From a virus, in IMG/VR virus record IMGVR_UViG_3300025303_000086, positions 1 to 40,202 of that record: a DNA stretch of 40,202 bases, one strand, 5' to 3'. Positions 1 through 7,190 of this stretch are shown here, piece by piece (the first letter of the stretch is position 1; each line of letters opens with the position of its first letter). Below the pieces are notes generated by a model. That model saw only the letters and a list, made by a program, of their open reading frames with translations, searched no databases and was not told the origin of the DNA. Both the position numbers and the translations under genes were made by a program.

Positions 1-1107
1 TCAGACGGAAATCTGAACCTGGTTGGGGGTCACGATGCCCCGCCATCTCGACTTCACGTAGGTCTCGGTGGTGGTGATGGACTCGTGGCCGCACAGCACC
101 TGGATCTGCTCCAGCGGCACGCCGGCGAGCCACATGTCGGTCGCCCCCTTGCCCTTCATGTCGTAGAAGCCCCAGGGCGCCATCTCGGCCAGCGGCCCGC
201 GCTTGATGGCGTGCAGGTCGCGCACGACGTCCTCGCCGCGCTTGAGCATGCTGCACAGGCCGTCGTACGTGTAGCGGCCGCCGTCTCGGCGGTGGATCAG
301 CGTCATGCCAGTGACCGTGCGGCGCCCGGACTTGCGCGGGGTCGATTCGAACTTCAGCCGCTCCAACACCGCGGCGATCTCGGCCGTCACCTCGATGTCT
401 ACCACGCGCCCGGTCTTGCCCTGGTCGTTGCGGATGACCTTCACCACCCGGCCGCTGGCGTCGCGCCGCTCGACGATGTCGCGCAGGGTCCAGGTGATGA
501 TGTCCTCGGGCCGCTGCAGGGTACGGTACACCAGGTGGGCCAGGCCCCAGACCTGCACCGGCACCTTCCCCAGCGTCTCGGCCATCTCGTCGTTCTCAAC
601 GTACCTGTCGCGCTTCGTTTCCTTGTTGCGCTTCACGCCGATGCAGGGGTTCGACTTGATGCCGGCGTGGCCCTTGCGGATCAGCCACGTGAACATGGCC
701 GACAGCGCCGACTTCTCGCGGTTCGCGCGCACGGCGCGGTCCAGCTCGACGCCCTTGTCGAGGTAGTCGCCCACGTGGTGCGGCTCGATGCCGAGTGGGT
801 AGAAGTCGGCGAACCAGACCTTCAGCTTGTCGGCCGCGTCGGTGTAGTCGTCGAGGGTGCGCTGCGCCAGGCTCTTGTCGGCCACGCGCTGCTTGCAGTG
901 GGCGAGAAACTCGCCGAGCCAGTATGGGACCTTGCCGAAGCCGTCGGCCAGGTTATTCCGGATCTCCGAGGCGCGACGCTTCGCTTCCTCGACGTCGGTG
1001 CCGATGCGCTCCCATTTCCCGCCGGGGTGGTGGTAGTAGAACGCGCCGTGCTTCGCATATACCCGAGGCGGCAGGTTAAGCGGATTGCTTTTTCTGGGTC
1101 GCCCCAT
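1..1107 (-). CDS. int: Tyrosine-recombinase phage integrase
   Basis: Site-specific recombinase expected to integrate and excise the phage genome. The 368-residue protein has an N-terminal arm- and core-binding half (about 1-165) and a C-terminal catalytic domain. Visible catalytic positions are Arg199 (in LQRPEDI), the beta-hairpin Lys231 (QGKTG), His341 (CGHES) and the nucleophile Tyr350 (TTTETY). Box II reads YDMKGKGATDM. Relatives of this type usually have an Arg where Lys318 stands, so the second catalytic arginine appears to be replaced. The gene is the last of the leftward early operon and overlaps the DUF4224 gene by 32 bp, as is common for phage integrases. Its stop codon is the first base of the window, so attP/attL would lie just outside. 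Confidence 0.93.
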   Translation of the reverse strand: MGRPRKSNPLNLPPRVYAKHGAFYYHHPGGKWERIGTDVEEAKRRASEIRNNLADGFGKVPYWLGEFLAHCKQRVADKSLAQRTLDDYTDAADKLKVWFADFYPLGIEPHHVGDYLDKGVELDRAVRANREKSALSAMFTWLIRKGHAGIKSNPCIGVKRNKETKRDRYVENDEMAETLGKVPVQVWGLAHLVYRTLQRPEDIITWTLRDIVERRDASGRVVKVIRNDQGKTGRVVDIEVTAEIAAVLERLKFESTPRKSGRRTVTGMTLIHRRDGGRYTYDGLCSMLKRGEDVVRDLHAIKRGPLAEMAPWGFYDMKGKGATDMWLAGVPLEQIQVLCGHESITTTETYVKSRWRGIVTPNQVQISV

Positions 1108-1381
1108 TTTTCTTGCCCCCCTGGATCAGCGTCATGAAACCCTCGACGTTCGGCCTGGCCGCGGGCACTTCCGCTTTTTCGACCGGAGTCGAGGGCGCCG
1201 ACGGCGGCAGGCCAGACAGCGCGGCCTCGGCGTGGGAGCGTACAACGACCGCCCGGCCGTTCGGCTTCGTGGCCACGGCCAGCTTCAGGACGTCGCGCAG
1301 GTAGCGCACCTGGGCGGCCGGCTGGCGCAGCGGCGCGCACAGGGCGTCGATCTCGGCGTCGGTGAGGAAGAGGTCGCTCAC
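1076..1381 (-). CDS. DUF4224 domain protein preceding integrase
   Basis: A 101-residue protein whose N-terminus (MSDLFLTDAEIDALCAPLR, then QVRYLRDV) matches the DUF4224 family, small phage proteins that typically sit directly before an integrase gene. Their function is not established; a role as excisionase or recombination partner is a guess from position. The start is GTG at 1379-1381, overlapping the stop of the upstream gene in a GTGA arrangement. The C-terminus is lysine-rich and runs 32 bp into the integrase reading frame, so the two are probably translationally coupled. Confidence 0.8.
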   Translation of the reverse strand: MSDLFLTDAEIDALCAPLRQPAAQVRYLRDVLKLAVATKPNGRAVVVRSHAEAALSGLPPSAPSTPVEKAEVPAARPNVEGFMTLIQGGKKNGATQKKQSA

Positions 1382-1842
1382 GCGTCACATCCCTTCCCGA
1401 CGGCGCCCGGGTCATCCTGGGCCGTGAACTTCTCCCAGTGCACCCACCCCTTCGGGCAGTGGAAGCCCCAGGAGCGGTACCTCGGGCCGGTGACGAACAG
1501 CGTCCAGCACGGGCCGTCGTGCAGCTCGATGCGGTGGGCGAACGTGCCGGACAGGCGCAGGTGGGCGGAGCCGGCCTCGTACACCTCGGCGCAGTGGACG
1601 CCCCCTGCCTCAATGGTGTGCTCGGTGTAGGCGCCGCGCAGGATGATGGAGCAGTTCGCCCACGGGTGATCGTGCAGCGCCCGGTCGTCGTCGCTGCGCA
1701 GGAACTCGTGCAGGTAGACGTTCAGGAAGCGGTTGCGGGGGATCACCCACCAGCGGCGCAGGTAGGTGCGGTCGGCACCGCCGATGATGAAGTCGGGGGC
1801 GCGCCGGGTGACGCGGGCGATGAGGCGCTCGGCGAGGCTCAT
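1378..1842 (-). CDS. Cupin-like phage protein
   Basis: A 154-residue protein. The central segment (HDHPWANCSIILRGAYTEH, then an EAGSAHLRLSGTFAHRIEL-type strand) has the spaced His residues, Gly turns and beta-rich pattern of a small cupin barrel that could bind a metal. Similar proteins occur in early regions of many proteobacterial phages without a known reaction. ATG at 1842 is chosen because it overlaps the upstream stop as ATGA; a longer frame reading to 2058 looks like out-of-frame Arg-rich sequence. The C-terminus is Trp-rich (YRSWGFHCPKGWVHW). Confident as a gene, tentative as a cupin. Confidence 0.72.
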   Translation of the reverse strand: MSLAERLIARVTRRAPDFIIGGADRTYLRRWWVIPRNRFLNVYLHEFLRSDDDRALHDHPWANCSIILRGAYTEHTIEAGGVHCAEVYEAGSAHLRLSGTFAHRIELHDGPCWTLFVTGPRYRSWGFHCPKGWVHWEKFTAQDDPGAVGKGCDA

Positions 1843-3215
1843 GCGCCACCCCGCGGCGCTTCGTTCAGGCCCAGGTCTTCGTTCACCTCCGCCAGGCGGT
1901 CGAGGGCGCCTTCGGCGCGGGTGCGGTCGATGATGGCGTGCGCGAAGTCGAGCAGCTCGGCGGTGCGGTAGGTCGAGCCCGTGTGGAACACCTTGCCGGT
2001 CTGCATGCCGATGGGCCGCATCGACTTGCCGAGGCCGTGCTTCTCGGCGAGGTCGCACACCTCGTCATCCGTCAGCGGCGCCGCCTCCCCCTGCGCCCCT
2101 TCGGTCGCTTCCGGCGCGACAGGACGCAGGCGCGTGGTGAGGAAGTCGCGGAGCTTCGCTGTTGCCTGCTTCCAGCGCGCGGCCTCCCGCACCGCGTCGG
2201 CCTCTCGCTCGGCATCCTGTGCGGCGTGTGCTGATGCCATGCTGATCGACACCTCACGAACGAGGGACATCGCCTCTTCCAGCGCCTCCCCGTCCTGCGT
2301 GCCGGGAGCTTCCGGCGCGGCGGCGAGCATGGCGCGGAAGACCGCGGCGCGGTCCGCGCCCCACTGATCCGGCATGTACGACAGGTCGAGCTTGTGCGTG
2401 GCCTGCACCATCGCGTCGGTTGGCTCCACTGGCACGAGTTTCCACGCCCCCGGCTCGCTCGCCTGCGATGGGGCTGCGCCTCGGGGGCGGCCTTGCGTGT
2501 CGAAGTTCGCCACGCGGCCGGTTGCCATGAGGGCAGCCTTGAAGGCGTCGTTTCGGTCGCCCGCCACCGCAGCCGGCGCATGGGCTGCGGCCAGGGCTTC
2601 GCGTGCGCACTGAGACTGCCACGCGGAATCGTTGGACCACTCGATCATGCGCAGCGCATTGACCAGCGCCGCCCGGTCGGCAGGCGCAGGGGATGCCGGC
2701 GCGCCCATCACCGCGCGGAGGCACGCCATCTCGTCGACCGGCTCCCACTTCCACGAGCCGACGGCGCGGATCAGTCCGCGTTTCTCCAGGCGCGGCCAGG
2801 GCACACCGCCGTCGTGCTTGCCGCCCGGGTTCTTGACGACGTTCAGCAGGAACCGGCGTTCGTCGTCGTTGAGGTCCGAGGGTGCGGTCGCCGCGATGTT
2901 GCCCAGGTGCACCGTGAGCGTCTGGCGGTCGGCCGAGAGCGACACGAGCGGGGCGAACTCAGCGATGGAGTGGAACTGGATCAGAGTTCCGTCTGCGTTC
3001 TGGCCGCCGGCCACGCTCTTGACGGCCGTTCCGTCGTCGGGCAGGCGGGACCAGCCGTGGCCGAGGGGCACTTCCGCGAGGGCGGCGTCGACGCGCCGCA
3101 GCAGTTCCGCCGGCACGTTCACCGTCAGCAGATTGCTGGGGCGACCGGTGCGTGCCGCGTTCGGGTCGTGGCGCTTGAGGGCGGCGAACTCGGCCAGGAG
3201 GGTGGCCGTGCTCAT
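1839..3215 (-). CDS. Hypothetical phage early protein (mosaic, 458 aa)
   Basis: Not recognised as a whole. It looks like a mosaic of small phage modules. Residues about 20-45 resemble a DNA-binding-like strand (RPSNLLTVNVPAELLRRV). A middle piece (about 265-310) carries WKLVPVEPTDAMVQA followed by AMLAAAPEAP, a module found in many phage early proteins. The C-terminal part (about 390-440) has DDEVCDLAEKHGLG and TYRTAELLDFAHAIID, also typical of phage hypothetical proteins. The linkers are Ala/Pro-rich. The VEPTDAM module recurs in the HAD protein at 4666-5274. Start ATG at 3215 overlaps the upstream stop as ATGA. No catalytic motif is visible. Confidence 0.75.
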   Translation of the reverse strand: MSTATLLAEFAALKRHDPNAARTGRPSNLLTVNVPAELLRRVDAALAEVPLGHGWSRLPDDGTAVKSVAGGQNADGTLIQFHSIAEFAPLVSLSADRQTLTVHLGNIAATAPSDLNDDERRFLLNVVKNPGGKHDGGVPWPRLEKRGLIRAVGSWKWEPVDEMACLRAVMGAPASPAPADRAALVNALRMIEWSNDSAWQSQCAREALAAAHAPAAVAGDRNDAFKAALMATGRVANFDTQGRPRGAAPSQASEPGAWKLVPVEPTDAMVQATHKLDLSYMPDQWGADRAAVFRAMLAAAPEAPGTQDGEALEEAMSLVREVSISMASAHAAQDAEREADAVREAARWKQATAKLRDFLTTRLRPVAPEATEGAQGEAAPLTDDEVCDLAEKHGLGKSMRPIGMQTGKVFHTGSTYRTAELLDFAHAIIDRTRAEGALDRLAEVNEDLGLNEAPRGGA

Positions 3216-3613
3216 TGCGGATCACCCTCGCGCCCACCCTCCGCCAGCGGCGCGATGTCGCGGTCCGCGCCGGCGCCGCAGCCGCTGGTGTCGGCCTGCA
3301 CGGCCTTGAACCAGTTGCCGAGCACGGCGGCGCTGCTGACGCAGTGGTGCAGGGCCTTCGGCTTGTCGCCGGTGATCGCGGCGCGTAGCGCCTTGCCCGC
3401 GAGGTAGCCGACGAGCCAGAACCAGTTCGAGGCCGACTTGTCGCGGTCGTGGGCCTCGCCCCAGCGCTCCACCTGGTGGGCCATCTCCGCGCGCACGGCG
3501 CCGAGGAACTCGTCGGTCTGCGGGTTGTTGATGAGGGCGTCGAGGCGCTGGGCCTCGGCCGCCGCGGCGCGGAGTTGCTGCAGTTCCTCGGCACTGATCA
3601 GGTGGGTGTTCAT
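3212..3613 (-). CDS. Conserved phage protein (133 aa)
   Basis: A largely helical 133-residue protein with the phage-typical stretch EMAHQVERWGEAHDRDKSA followed by WFWLVGYLAGKAL and KALHHCVSSAAVLGNW. The pattern (E...RWG...D, then H..., then a second amphipathic helix) recalls all-alpha NTP-pyrophosphohydrolase-like phage proteins, but the full EExxE metal motif of MazG is not clear, so no reaction is assigned. The start MNTHLISAEEL at 3613 overlaps the upstream stop (ATGA); sequence upstream in this frame is Arg-rich shadow. It belongs to the leftward early operon. Confidence 0.72.
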   Translation of the reverse strand: MNTHLISAEELQQLRAAAAEAQRLDALINNPQTDEFLGAVRAEMAHQVERWGEAHDRDKSASNWFWLVGYLAGKALRAAITGDKPKALHHCVSSAAVLGNWFKAVQADTSGCGAGADRDIAPLAEGGREGDPQ

Positions 3614-3888
3614 GGGGTCTCGCTCGTGGGTGTGGTGGGGGAGAGGGCAGCGATCTCGGCGCGCTCGCGCTCGATCTCGCGCCGGATGCTGCTGATGCGC
3701 AGGAGCAGCTCGTCGTGGGCCTGTTGGCCCATGGCCTTGAGCTCCGGCGGTCGGCCGTCGAGCTCCAGCTCGCAGGCGTACTCGGCGCACACCCAGTCGG
3801 GCGCGTCGCGGAAGATGAACCAGCGGCCGCGGAGGAACCTCCAGCTGAGCAGTAGCGCCCAGTACCAGCGGGAGAAGTAGCGCGCCAT
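3610..3888 (-). CDS. Small hypothetical protein with N-terminal hydrophobic segment
   Basis: A 92-residue protein. Residues 1-28 (MARYFSRWYWALLLSWRFLR, then GRWFIF) are aromatic and hydrophobic with interspersed Arg, possibly a membrane-associated helix. The C-terminal half (HDELLLRISSIRREIERERAEIAAL) is a predicted coiled coil. ATG at 3888 is preceded by a strong GAGGAGG ribosome-binding site lying inside the end of the upstream gene, which supports this start. Function unknown. Confidence 0.65.
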   Translation of the reverse strand: MARYFSRWYWALLLSWRFLRGRWFIFRDAPDWVCAEYACELELDGRPPELKAMGQQAHDELLLRISSIRREIERERAEIAALSPTTPTSETP

Positions 3889-3890
3889 GG

Positions 3891-4049
3891 TCAGGCCTCC
3901 TCGTCGACCTGGTCGACCACGTCGCGCACCGCCTCGAAGGGGATGCACAGCGCGGCGGCCGTGGCGTGCATGGCGGCCTCGCGGTCGGGGTGGAGGGACA
4001 GCGCGCGCTCGAAGGCGGCGCGGACGGAGGTGTGGGTCACGATGGTCAC
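3891..4049 (-). CDS. Small hypothetical protein (52 aa)
   Basis: A 52-residue, mainly helical protein ending in VVDQVDEEA. The start is taken as GTG at 4049 because it overlaps the stop of the J-domain gene as GTGA, the same coupling used throughout this operon. It stops two bases before the next ATG. The sequence contains HPDREAAMHATAAALCIPFE, which resembles small phage proteins with a weak helix-turn-helix shape, but no function can be given. Confidence 0.55.
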   Translation of the reverse strand: MTIVTHTSVRAAFERALSLHPDREAAMHATAAALCIPFEAVRDVVDQVDEEA

Positions 4050-4669
4050 GGGATGGCCTTTCGGTAGGCGTCGTTGATCTCGGCCATGCGGGTGGAATCG
4101 CCACCGCGGTCCGGGTGATGCTGCGAGGCGAGCGCGCGGAAGGCGGCTTTGATCTCGCTCGGCGAGGCGGACGGTTGCACGCCGAGCACCTCCCACCACT
4201 CGCGGGCCGCGCCGGGCGCCGGCAGCGCGGTGAAGCCGGTGAACGCGCGGTCGAGGATCGCGGCGCCACCGTGGCGCTCGATCGCGTGCATGGCGTCCAG
4301 GGTGGCGGCCACCGCGGCCAGGTTGTCGGCCACGCGCCGGTACCGGTCGATCGCCATCACCTTGCGGGCGCCTTTGCGGGTCTGCCAGTACACGGCGACG
4401 CCCGGGTCGTTCGGTGCGCGCTGGTCGGAGCGCGGCAGGCCGTCCATGCGCAGCACGAGGTTCGTGCTGATCACGACGTCGTCGCGGCCCAGGCCCATGC
4501 GCTGAAGTTCGGCCAGCACGCGGGCCACGCCTTCGGCGACGGTCAGCTCCTCGGTCCGGGTCCAGCTGCTGCCCGCGCGCTGCACCTTCTTCCCGAACTT
4601 CGCGTCCTCGTGCACCGAGGTGCGCTTCCAGCCGGTGGGCCAGCTGAGCGGGTAGGCGTTGATGGTCAT
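4046..4669 (-). CDS. J-domain (DnaJ-like) phage protein
   Basis: A 207-residue protein whose C-terminus (about 157-205) is a J domain: WWEVLGVQPSASPSEIKAAF, then the HPD tripeptide at 185-187 within HHPDRGGD and a last helix MAEINDAYRKA. J domains stimulate Hsp70 ATPase activity, so this protein could recruit host DnaK to a phage complex. The N-terminal 150 residues (starting PLSWPTGWKRT) are specific to phage proteins of this type and hold an ordered alpha/beta region of unknown role. Start ATG overlaps the HAD gene's context as ATGA at 4666-4669. Confidence 0.85.
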   Translation of the reverse strand: MTINAYPLSWPTGWKRTSVHEDAKFGKKVQRAGSSWTRTEELTVAEGVARVLAELQRMGLGRDDVVISTNLVLRMDGLPRSDQRAPNDPGVAVYWQTRKGARKVMAIDRYRRVADNLAAVAATLDAMHAIERHGGAAILDRAFTGFTALPAPGAAREWWEVLGVQPSASPSEIKAAFRALASQHHPDRGGDSTRMAEINDAYRKAIP

Positions 4670-5274
4670 GCCGGGGTGCCCTCCGTGTTCTTGCCCGCCA
4701 CCGAGGCGCGCAGCATCGCGGTCCAGGCGTCGTGCACCGGGCCCTCGAGGTCATCGCACACCGACTGCTCGTGCGCCAACGTGCCGGCCTCGAGCATCGC
4801 GTCGGTCGGCTCGATCGGCACGAGGATGGAGAGCTGCTGGTCGACCAGGGGCTCGCGCGTGCTGTACCCCACGAGCCGGCCGGTGTTCTTCTCGACCTGC
4901 ACCGCCCGGTCGTCGTACAGCTCGTGCATCGCGAAATCCTTGACGCACGTGATCGTCAGCACCTGGCCGATGTGCTCCTGGCACCACGAGCGGATGGCCA
5001 GCGCGGCGGCGATCGCCTGCACCCCGCGGTCGGTAGGTGCGAGGTCCGCGTCGAGGAACAGCTCGGGAGTGATCGGCTCGATCAGCGGCCAGATGCGGGC
5101 GGTGAAGATGCGCACCTCGCGGCCTTCGGCCAGCCAGCGCTTCACGCGCTCGACCATCGGGGCGATGGGCCGGCCCACGTGCGTGGGCGACACCCAGCAG
5201 GTGTATTCGGCCAGCGTCCCGTCGAAGTCGACCCCGGTCCAGCCCCGGCGGTTGTTGTCATGTTCGTGCGTCAT
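4666..5274 (-). CDS. HAD-superfamily phosphatase-like phage protein
   Basis: A 202-residue protein. HAD motif I is GVDFDGTLAEY (Asp16 nucleophile, Asp18), motif II is in VRIFTAR, and a late acidic motif is LYDDRAVQVEKNTGR. Such proteins are predicted Mg-dependent phosphohydrolases; polynucleotide or nucleotide phosphatase activity is possible, but the substrate is unknown. After about residue 150 it carries the ILVPIEPTDAMLEAG module also seen in the 458-residue protein at 1839-3215, so it looks like a fusion. The start MTHEHDNN at 5274 is chosen over an upstream ATG because of the AAGGGGA ribosome-binding site and the ATGA overlap with the upstream stop. Confidence 0.82.
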   Translation of the reverse strand: MTHEHDNNRRGWTGVDFDGTLAEYTCWVSPTHVGRPIAPMVERVKRWLAEGREVRIFTARIWPLIEPITPELFLDADLAPTDRGVQAIAAALAIRSWCQEHIGQVLTITCVKDFAMHELYDDRAVQVEKNTGRLVGYSTREPLVDQQLSILVPIEPTDAMLEAGTLAHEQSVCDDLEGPVHDAWTAMLRASVAGKNTEGTPA

Positions 5275-5639
5275 GTTGGTTCCCCTTTCCATGGCCACAC
5301 ACGCGACTTGATCAGCCGCATGCGCAGCGACATGCGTTGTTGTGATGCCCACGAGGGCAGCGGAATGGCAGCCAGCGCGTAGGCCTGCCTGATGAGGTCA
5401 TCGGCCGGTAGCCGCGCGGCGCGGCTCCCCCTGATGGCCGATAGCCGCATGAAGTGGTAGGGCCCCAGCGCGATGTCGCAGGGGAAGGGCCACGCCGGCG
5501 GCGTGCACCGCGCGACTAGCTCGAGCTCGTCGGCCGAGGCCTGGAAGCGCAGGAAGTGGAAGTGCCAGCCGTCCAGCCGGCCGCCCCGCACCAGGCCGAA
5601 GGCGGCCACGGTGACGCGGACGGCGCGGAGGGTGGCCAC
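5271..5639 (-). CDS. Hypothetical phage protein (122 aa)
   Basis: Not recognised. A 122-residue basic protein with an N-terminal beta-like stretch (LRAVRVTVAAFGLVRGG), a central WHFHFLRFQASADELELVA segment and a C-terminal Arg/Trp-rich tail. The start is GTG at 5637-5639, nine bases after the stop of the upstream gene. Its end overlaps the HAD gene start by four bases, supporting it as a coupled member of the operon. Confidence 0.6.
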   Translation of the reverse strand: MATLRAVRVTVAAFGLVRGGRLDGWHFHFLRFQASADELELVARCTPPAWPFPCDIALGPYHFMRLSAIRGSRAARLPADDLIRQAYALAAIPLPSWASQQRMSLRMRLIKSRVWPWKGEPT

Positions 5640-5648
5640 GGCTCACGC

Positions 5649-6275
5649 TCAATGCGTGTTGCGCTCGATGAACGCGTCGGTGGCGGACTGGCGGCCACGC
5701 TTCACCGCCGCCGGGGCCGGCGCCGGCGCTTCGTCCTCGAGGTCGCGCTGGTCGATCTCGGGCGGCGTCAGCAGGATGTTGATCTCGCGCGACTTCAGCT
5801 TGGCCAGCTTGCCGAAGCCGGCCTCGCTGATGTTGGCCGACTCGATGTTGACCTTCACCAGCACCGAGCCGCCTTCCTTCGGCGTGATCTTCCAGCCTGA
5901 CAGCACGCAGTCGGCGATTTCCAGGTTCGAGCGCTTCGTGCCCGTGCCCAGGTCGACGACCAGGTCGAAGCCCGTGAGCTCGTGGTGCCACTTCAGCGCG
6001 CCGATCTTGGCGCCCGCGGCCGACAGGTTCGGCATGTCGCTCACCACCTCGACGCCTTCGAGCGTTTCCTGCTTGGCCTTCGGCGACTGGCCGCCGTTCT
6101 TCGTGAAGAGGAACGCCTTCAGATGGCCGTCGAAGTACGCGAGCGCGTGGTTGGGCAGCGCGATCTCGACCGTGAGCTTGGCGCCCGGGTTCTCGTCCGG
6201 CTGGCGGTTCTTCTGCGAGAGCACGACGACGTCGAGCAGTTTCGCCTTGGTGATGGTTTCGAGCTGGAAGGTCAT
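5649..6275 (-). CDS. Conserved phage protein in recombination cluster
   Basis: A 208-residue protein with a beta-rich body (about 1-165: KLLDVVVLSQKNRQPDENPG, then LTVEIALPNHALAYFDGHL) and a disordered Pro/Ala-rich, acidic-then-basic tail (DLEDEAPAPAPAAVKRGR). A beta-rich core with a flexible tail next to RecT, an SMC-like ATPase and two exonucleases would fit a single-strand DNA-binding or accessory role, but this is inference from context; no OB-fold signature can be proven by eye. A palindromic operator-like site lies 30 bp upstream (6305-6321), so this gene may be the first of a separately controlled sub-operon. Confidence 0.72.
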   Translation of the reverse strand: MTFQLETITKAKLLDVVVLSQKNRQPDENPGAKLTVEIALPNHALAYFDGHLKAFLFTKNGGQSPKAKQETLEGVEVVSDMPNLSAAGAKIGALKWHHELTGFDLVVDLGTGTKRSNLEIADCVLSGWKITPKEGGSVLVKVNIESANISEAGFGKLAKLKSREINILLTPPEIDQRDLEDEAPAPAPAAVKRGRQSATDAFIERNTH

Positions 6276-6304
6276 CGTGGGCTCCTGGCCTTGGTGGTGA
6301 AATC

Positions 6305-6321
6305 GATCAGTCAGACTTATC
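6305..6321. promoter_or_regulatory. Operator-like palindrome
   Basis: A 17-bp dyad GATCAGTC-A-GACTTATC in the 63-bp gap between the exonuclease gene and the 5649-6275 gene. It is the most symmetric copy of the motif found at both early promoters (consensus GATNAGTC-N-GACTNATC). No clear -35/-10 pair is seen around it. It could be a roadblock-type operator inside the leftward operon. Confidence 0.5.
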
Positions 6322-6338
6322 GGTGCGGGCGTGCGAGA

Positions 6339-6968
6339 TCACGCGGCGGCGCGCACCGAGTCACCTCGCTGGATGCAGCGGAACACCTCGATGCAGCCCT
6401 GCACGTCGACCATCGCGCGGTGGGCGCCTTCGAGCTGCTTGCCGGTGAAGAATTCGTACGCCTCGGAGAGCTTCGCGCTCTTGTGCTTCGTGAAGCCGGC
6501 CTTCTTCATCTTGTCGGTCGGCGGCAGCTTCACGATCGGGGTGGACATCGTCTGGGTGCACATCGCGGTGCCGGTCTTCCAGCTGGTGTGCACCGCGGCG
6601 TCAGGGTCCTTGTCGACGTGGCGCAGCAGGCCGATGCGCACCAGGCGCGCGTCGAAGCTTTCGTTGTGGCCGATGCGCACCGAGGAGCGCATCCACAGGT
6701 CGAGCAGCATCTCGTAGGCGATCGGGGCGCGCACGCCGACGTCGTGGGCCAGCTCGGTGGTGATGCCGTGGATCGCGGCCACGTCGTCCGGGATGGTCCA
6801 GCCGTCGGGGCGGATCATGATGTCGATGCTGGCGAGCTGCTCGAAGGTCTCGAGGTTCACCAGCGCGGCACCGATCTGCACCACGTGCGGCTGGTGCGGT
6901 GCTTCGCTCGGGGCGCTCCAGTCCGGCAGGCCGGTGGTCTCGGTGTCGTAGAAGAGGGCGGGTTTCAT
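6339..6968 (-). CDS. DEDDh-family 3'-5' exonuclease
   Basis: A 209-residue RNase T/DnaQ-like exonuclease. The four acidic ligands are visible: Asp8 and Glu10 in FYDTETTG, Asp106 in GHNESFDARL, and the His183/Asp188 pair in HRAMVD, giving the DEDDh subtype. It would degrade single strands from the 3' end using two metal ions. Its place in the recombination module suggests processing of phage DNA ends. ATG at 6968 begins right at the first conserved strand; an upstream ATG at 7034 adds only Pro/Gly-rich residues. Confidence 0.9.
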   Translation of the reverse strand: MKPALFYDTETTGLPDWSAPSEAPHQPHVVQIGAALVNLETFEQLASIDIMIRPDGWTIPDDVAAIHGITTELAHDVGVRAPIAYEMLLDLWMRSSVRIGHNESFDARLVRIGLLRHVDKDPDAAVHTSWKTGTAMCTQTMSTPIVKLPPTDKMKKAGFTKHKSAKLSEAYEFFTGKQLEGAHRAMVDVQGCIEVFRCIQRGDSVRAAA

Positions 6969-7190
6969 GCGGGTGGCTTTCCTGGTGGTGGGGAAGAGGG
7001 ATGGGCGGGCCCCCCATGGGCCGCCGGGCGGCAATCACTGCTCGGGTGTTGGGGAGGGAGAGAGGTGAGCAGCTGGCCGACCGACTGGTGTCGCCCGTAA
7101 AGGGTGGGGACCCCCAGCGGGCGTCGCCCTTGGCCAGCGCTTTCGCGCAAAGCCGGCGCCACCCATCTGCTGGAGGTCCCCGTTGCTCGG
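6969..7190. other. Gap in the early operon, no convincing gene
   Basis: A 222-bp stretch between the ATPase and exonuclease genes. A minus-strand frame across it is Pro/Arg/Gly-rich and looks like noise. Short inverted repeats are present (for example GCTTT-cgcgc-AAAGC near 7138-7152 and TGGGG-A-CCCCA near 7112), so it may form RNA structure. No promoter or terminator with a T-run is seen. Confidence 0.4.

Noticed and set aside
110-128. Attachment site core at the integrase end.
   Set aside because: The window starts at the integrase stop and the right end shows no matching direct repeat that could be recognised; no att site can be supported.
3891-4754. 287-codon minus-strand frame covering the J-domain gene in another phase.
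   Set aside because: Only the last 52 codons, after a GTGA overlap, look like protein; the rest is Arg-rich out-of-frame sequence of the J-domain gene.
6965-7162. 65-codon minus-strand frame in the 222-bp gap of the early operon.
   Set aside because: Pro/Gly/Arg-rich, no ribosome-binding site, no resemblance to small phage proteins.
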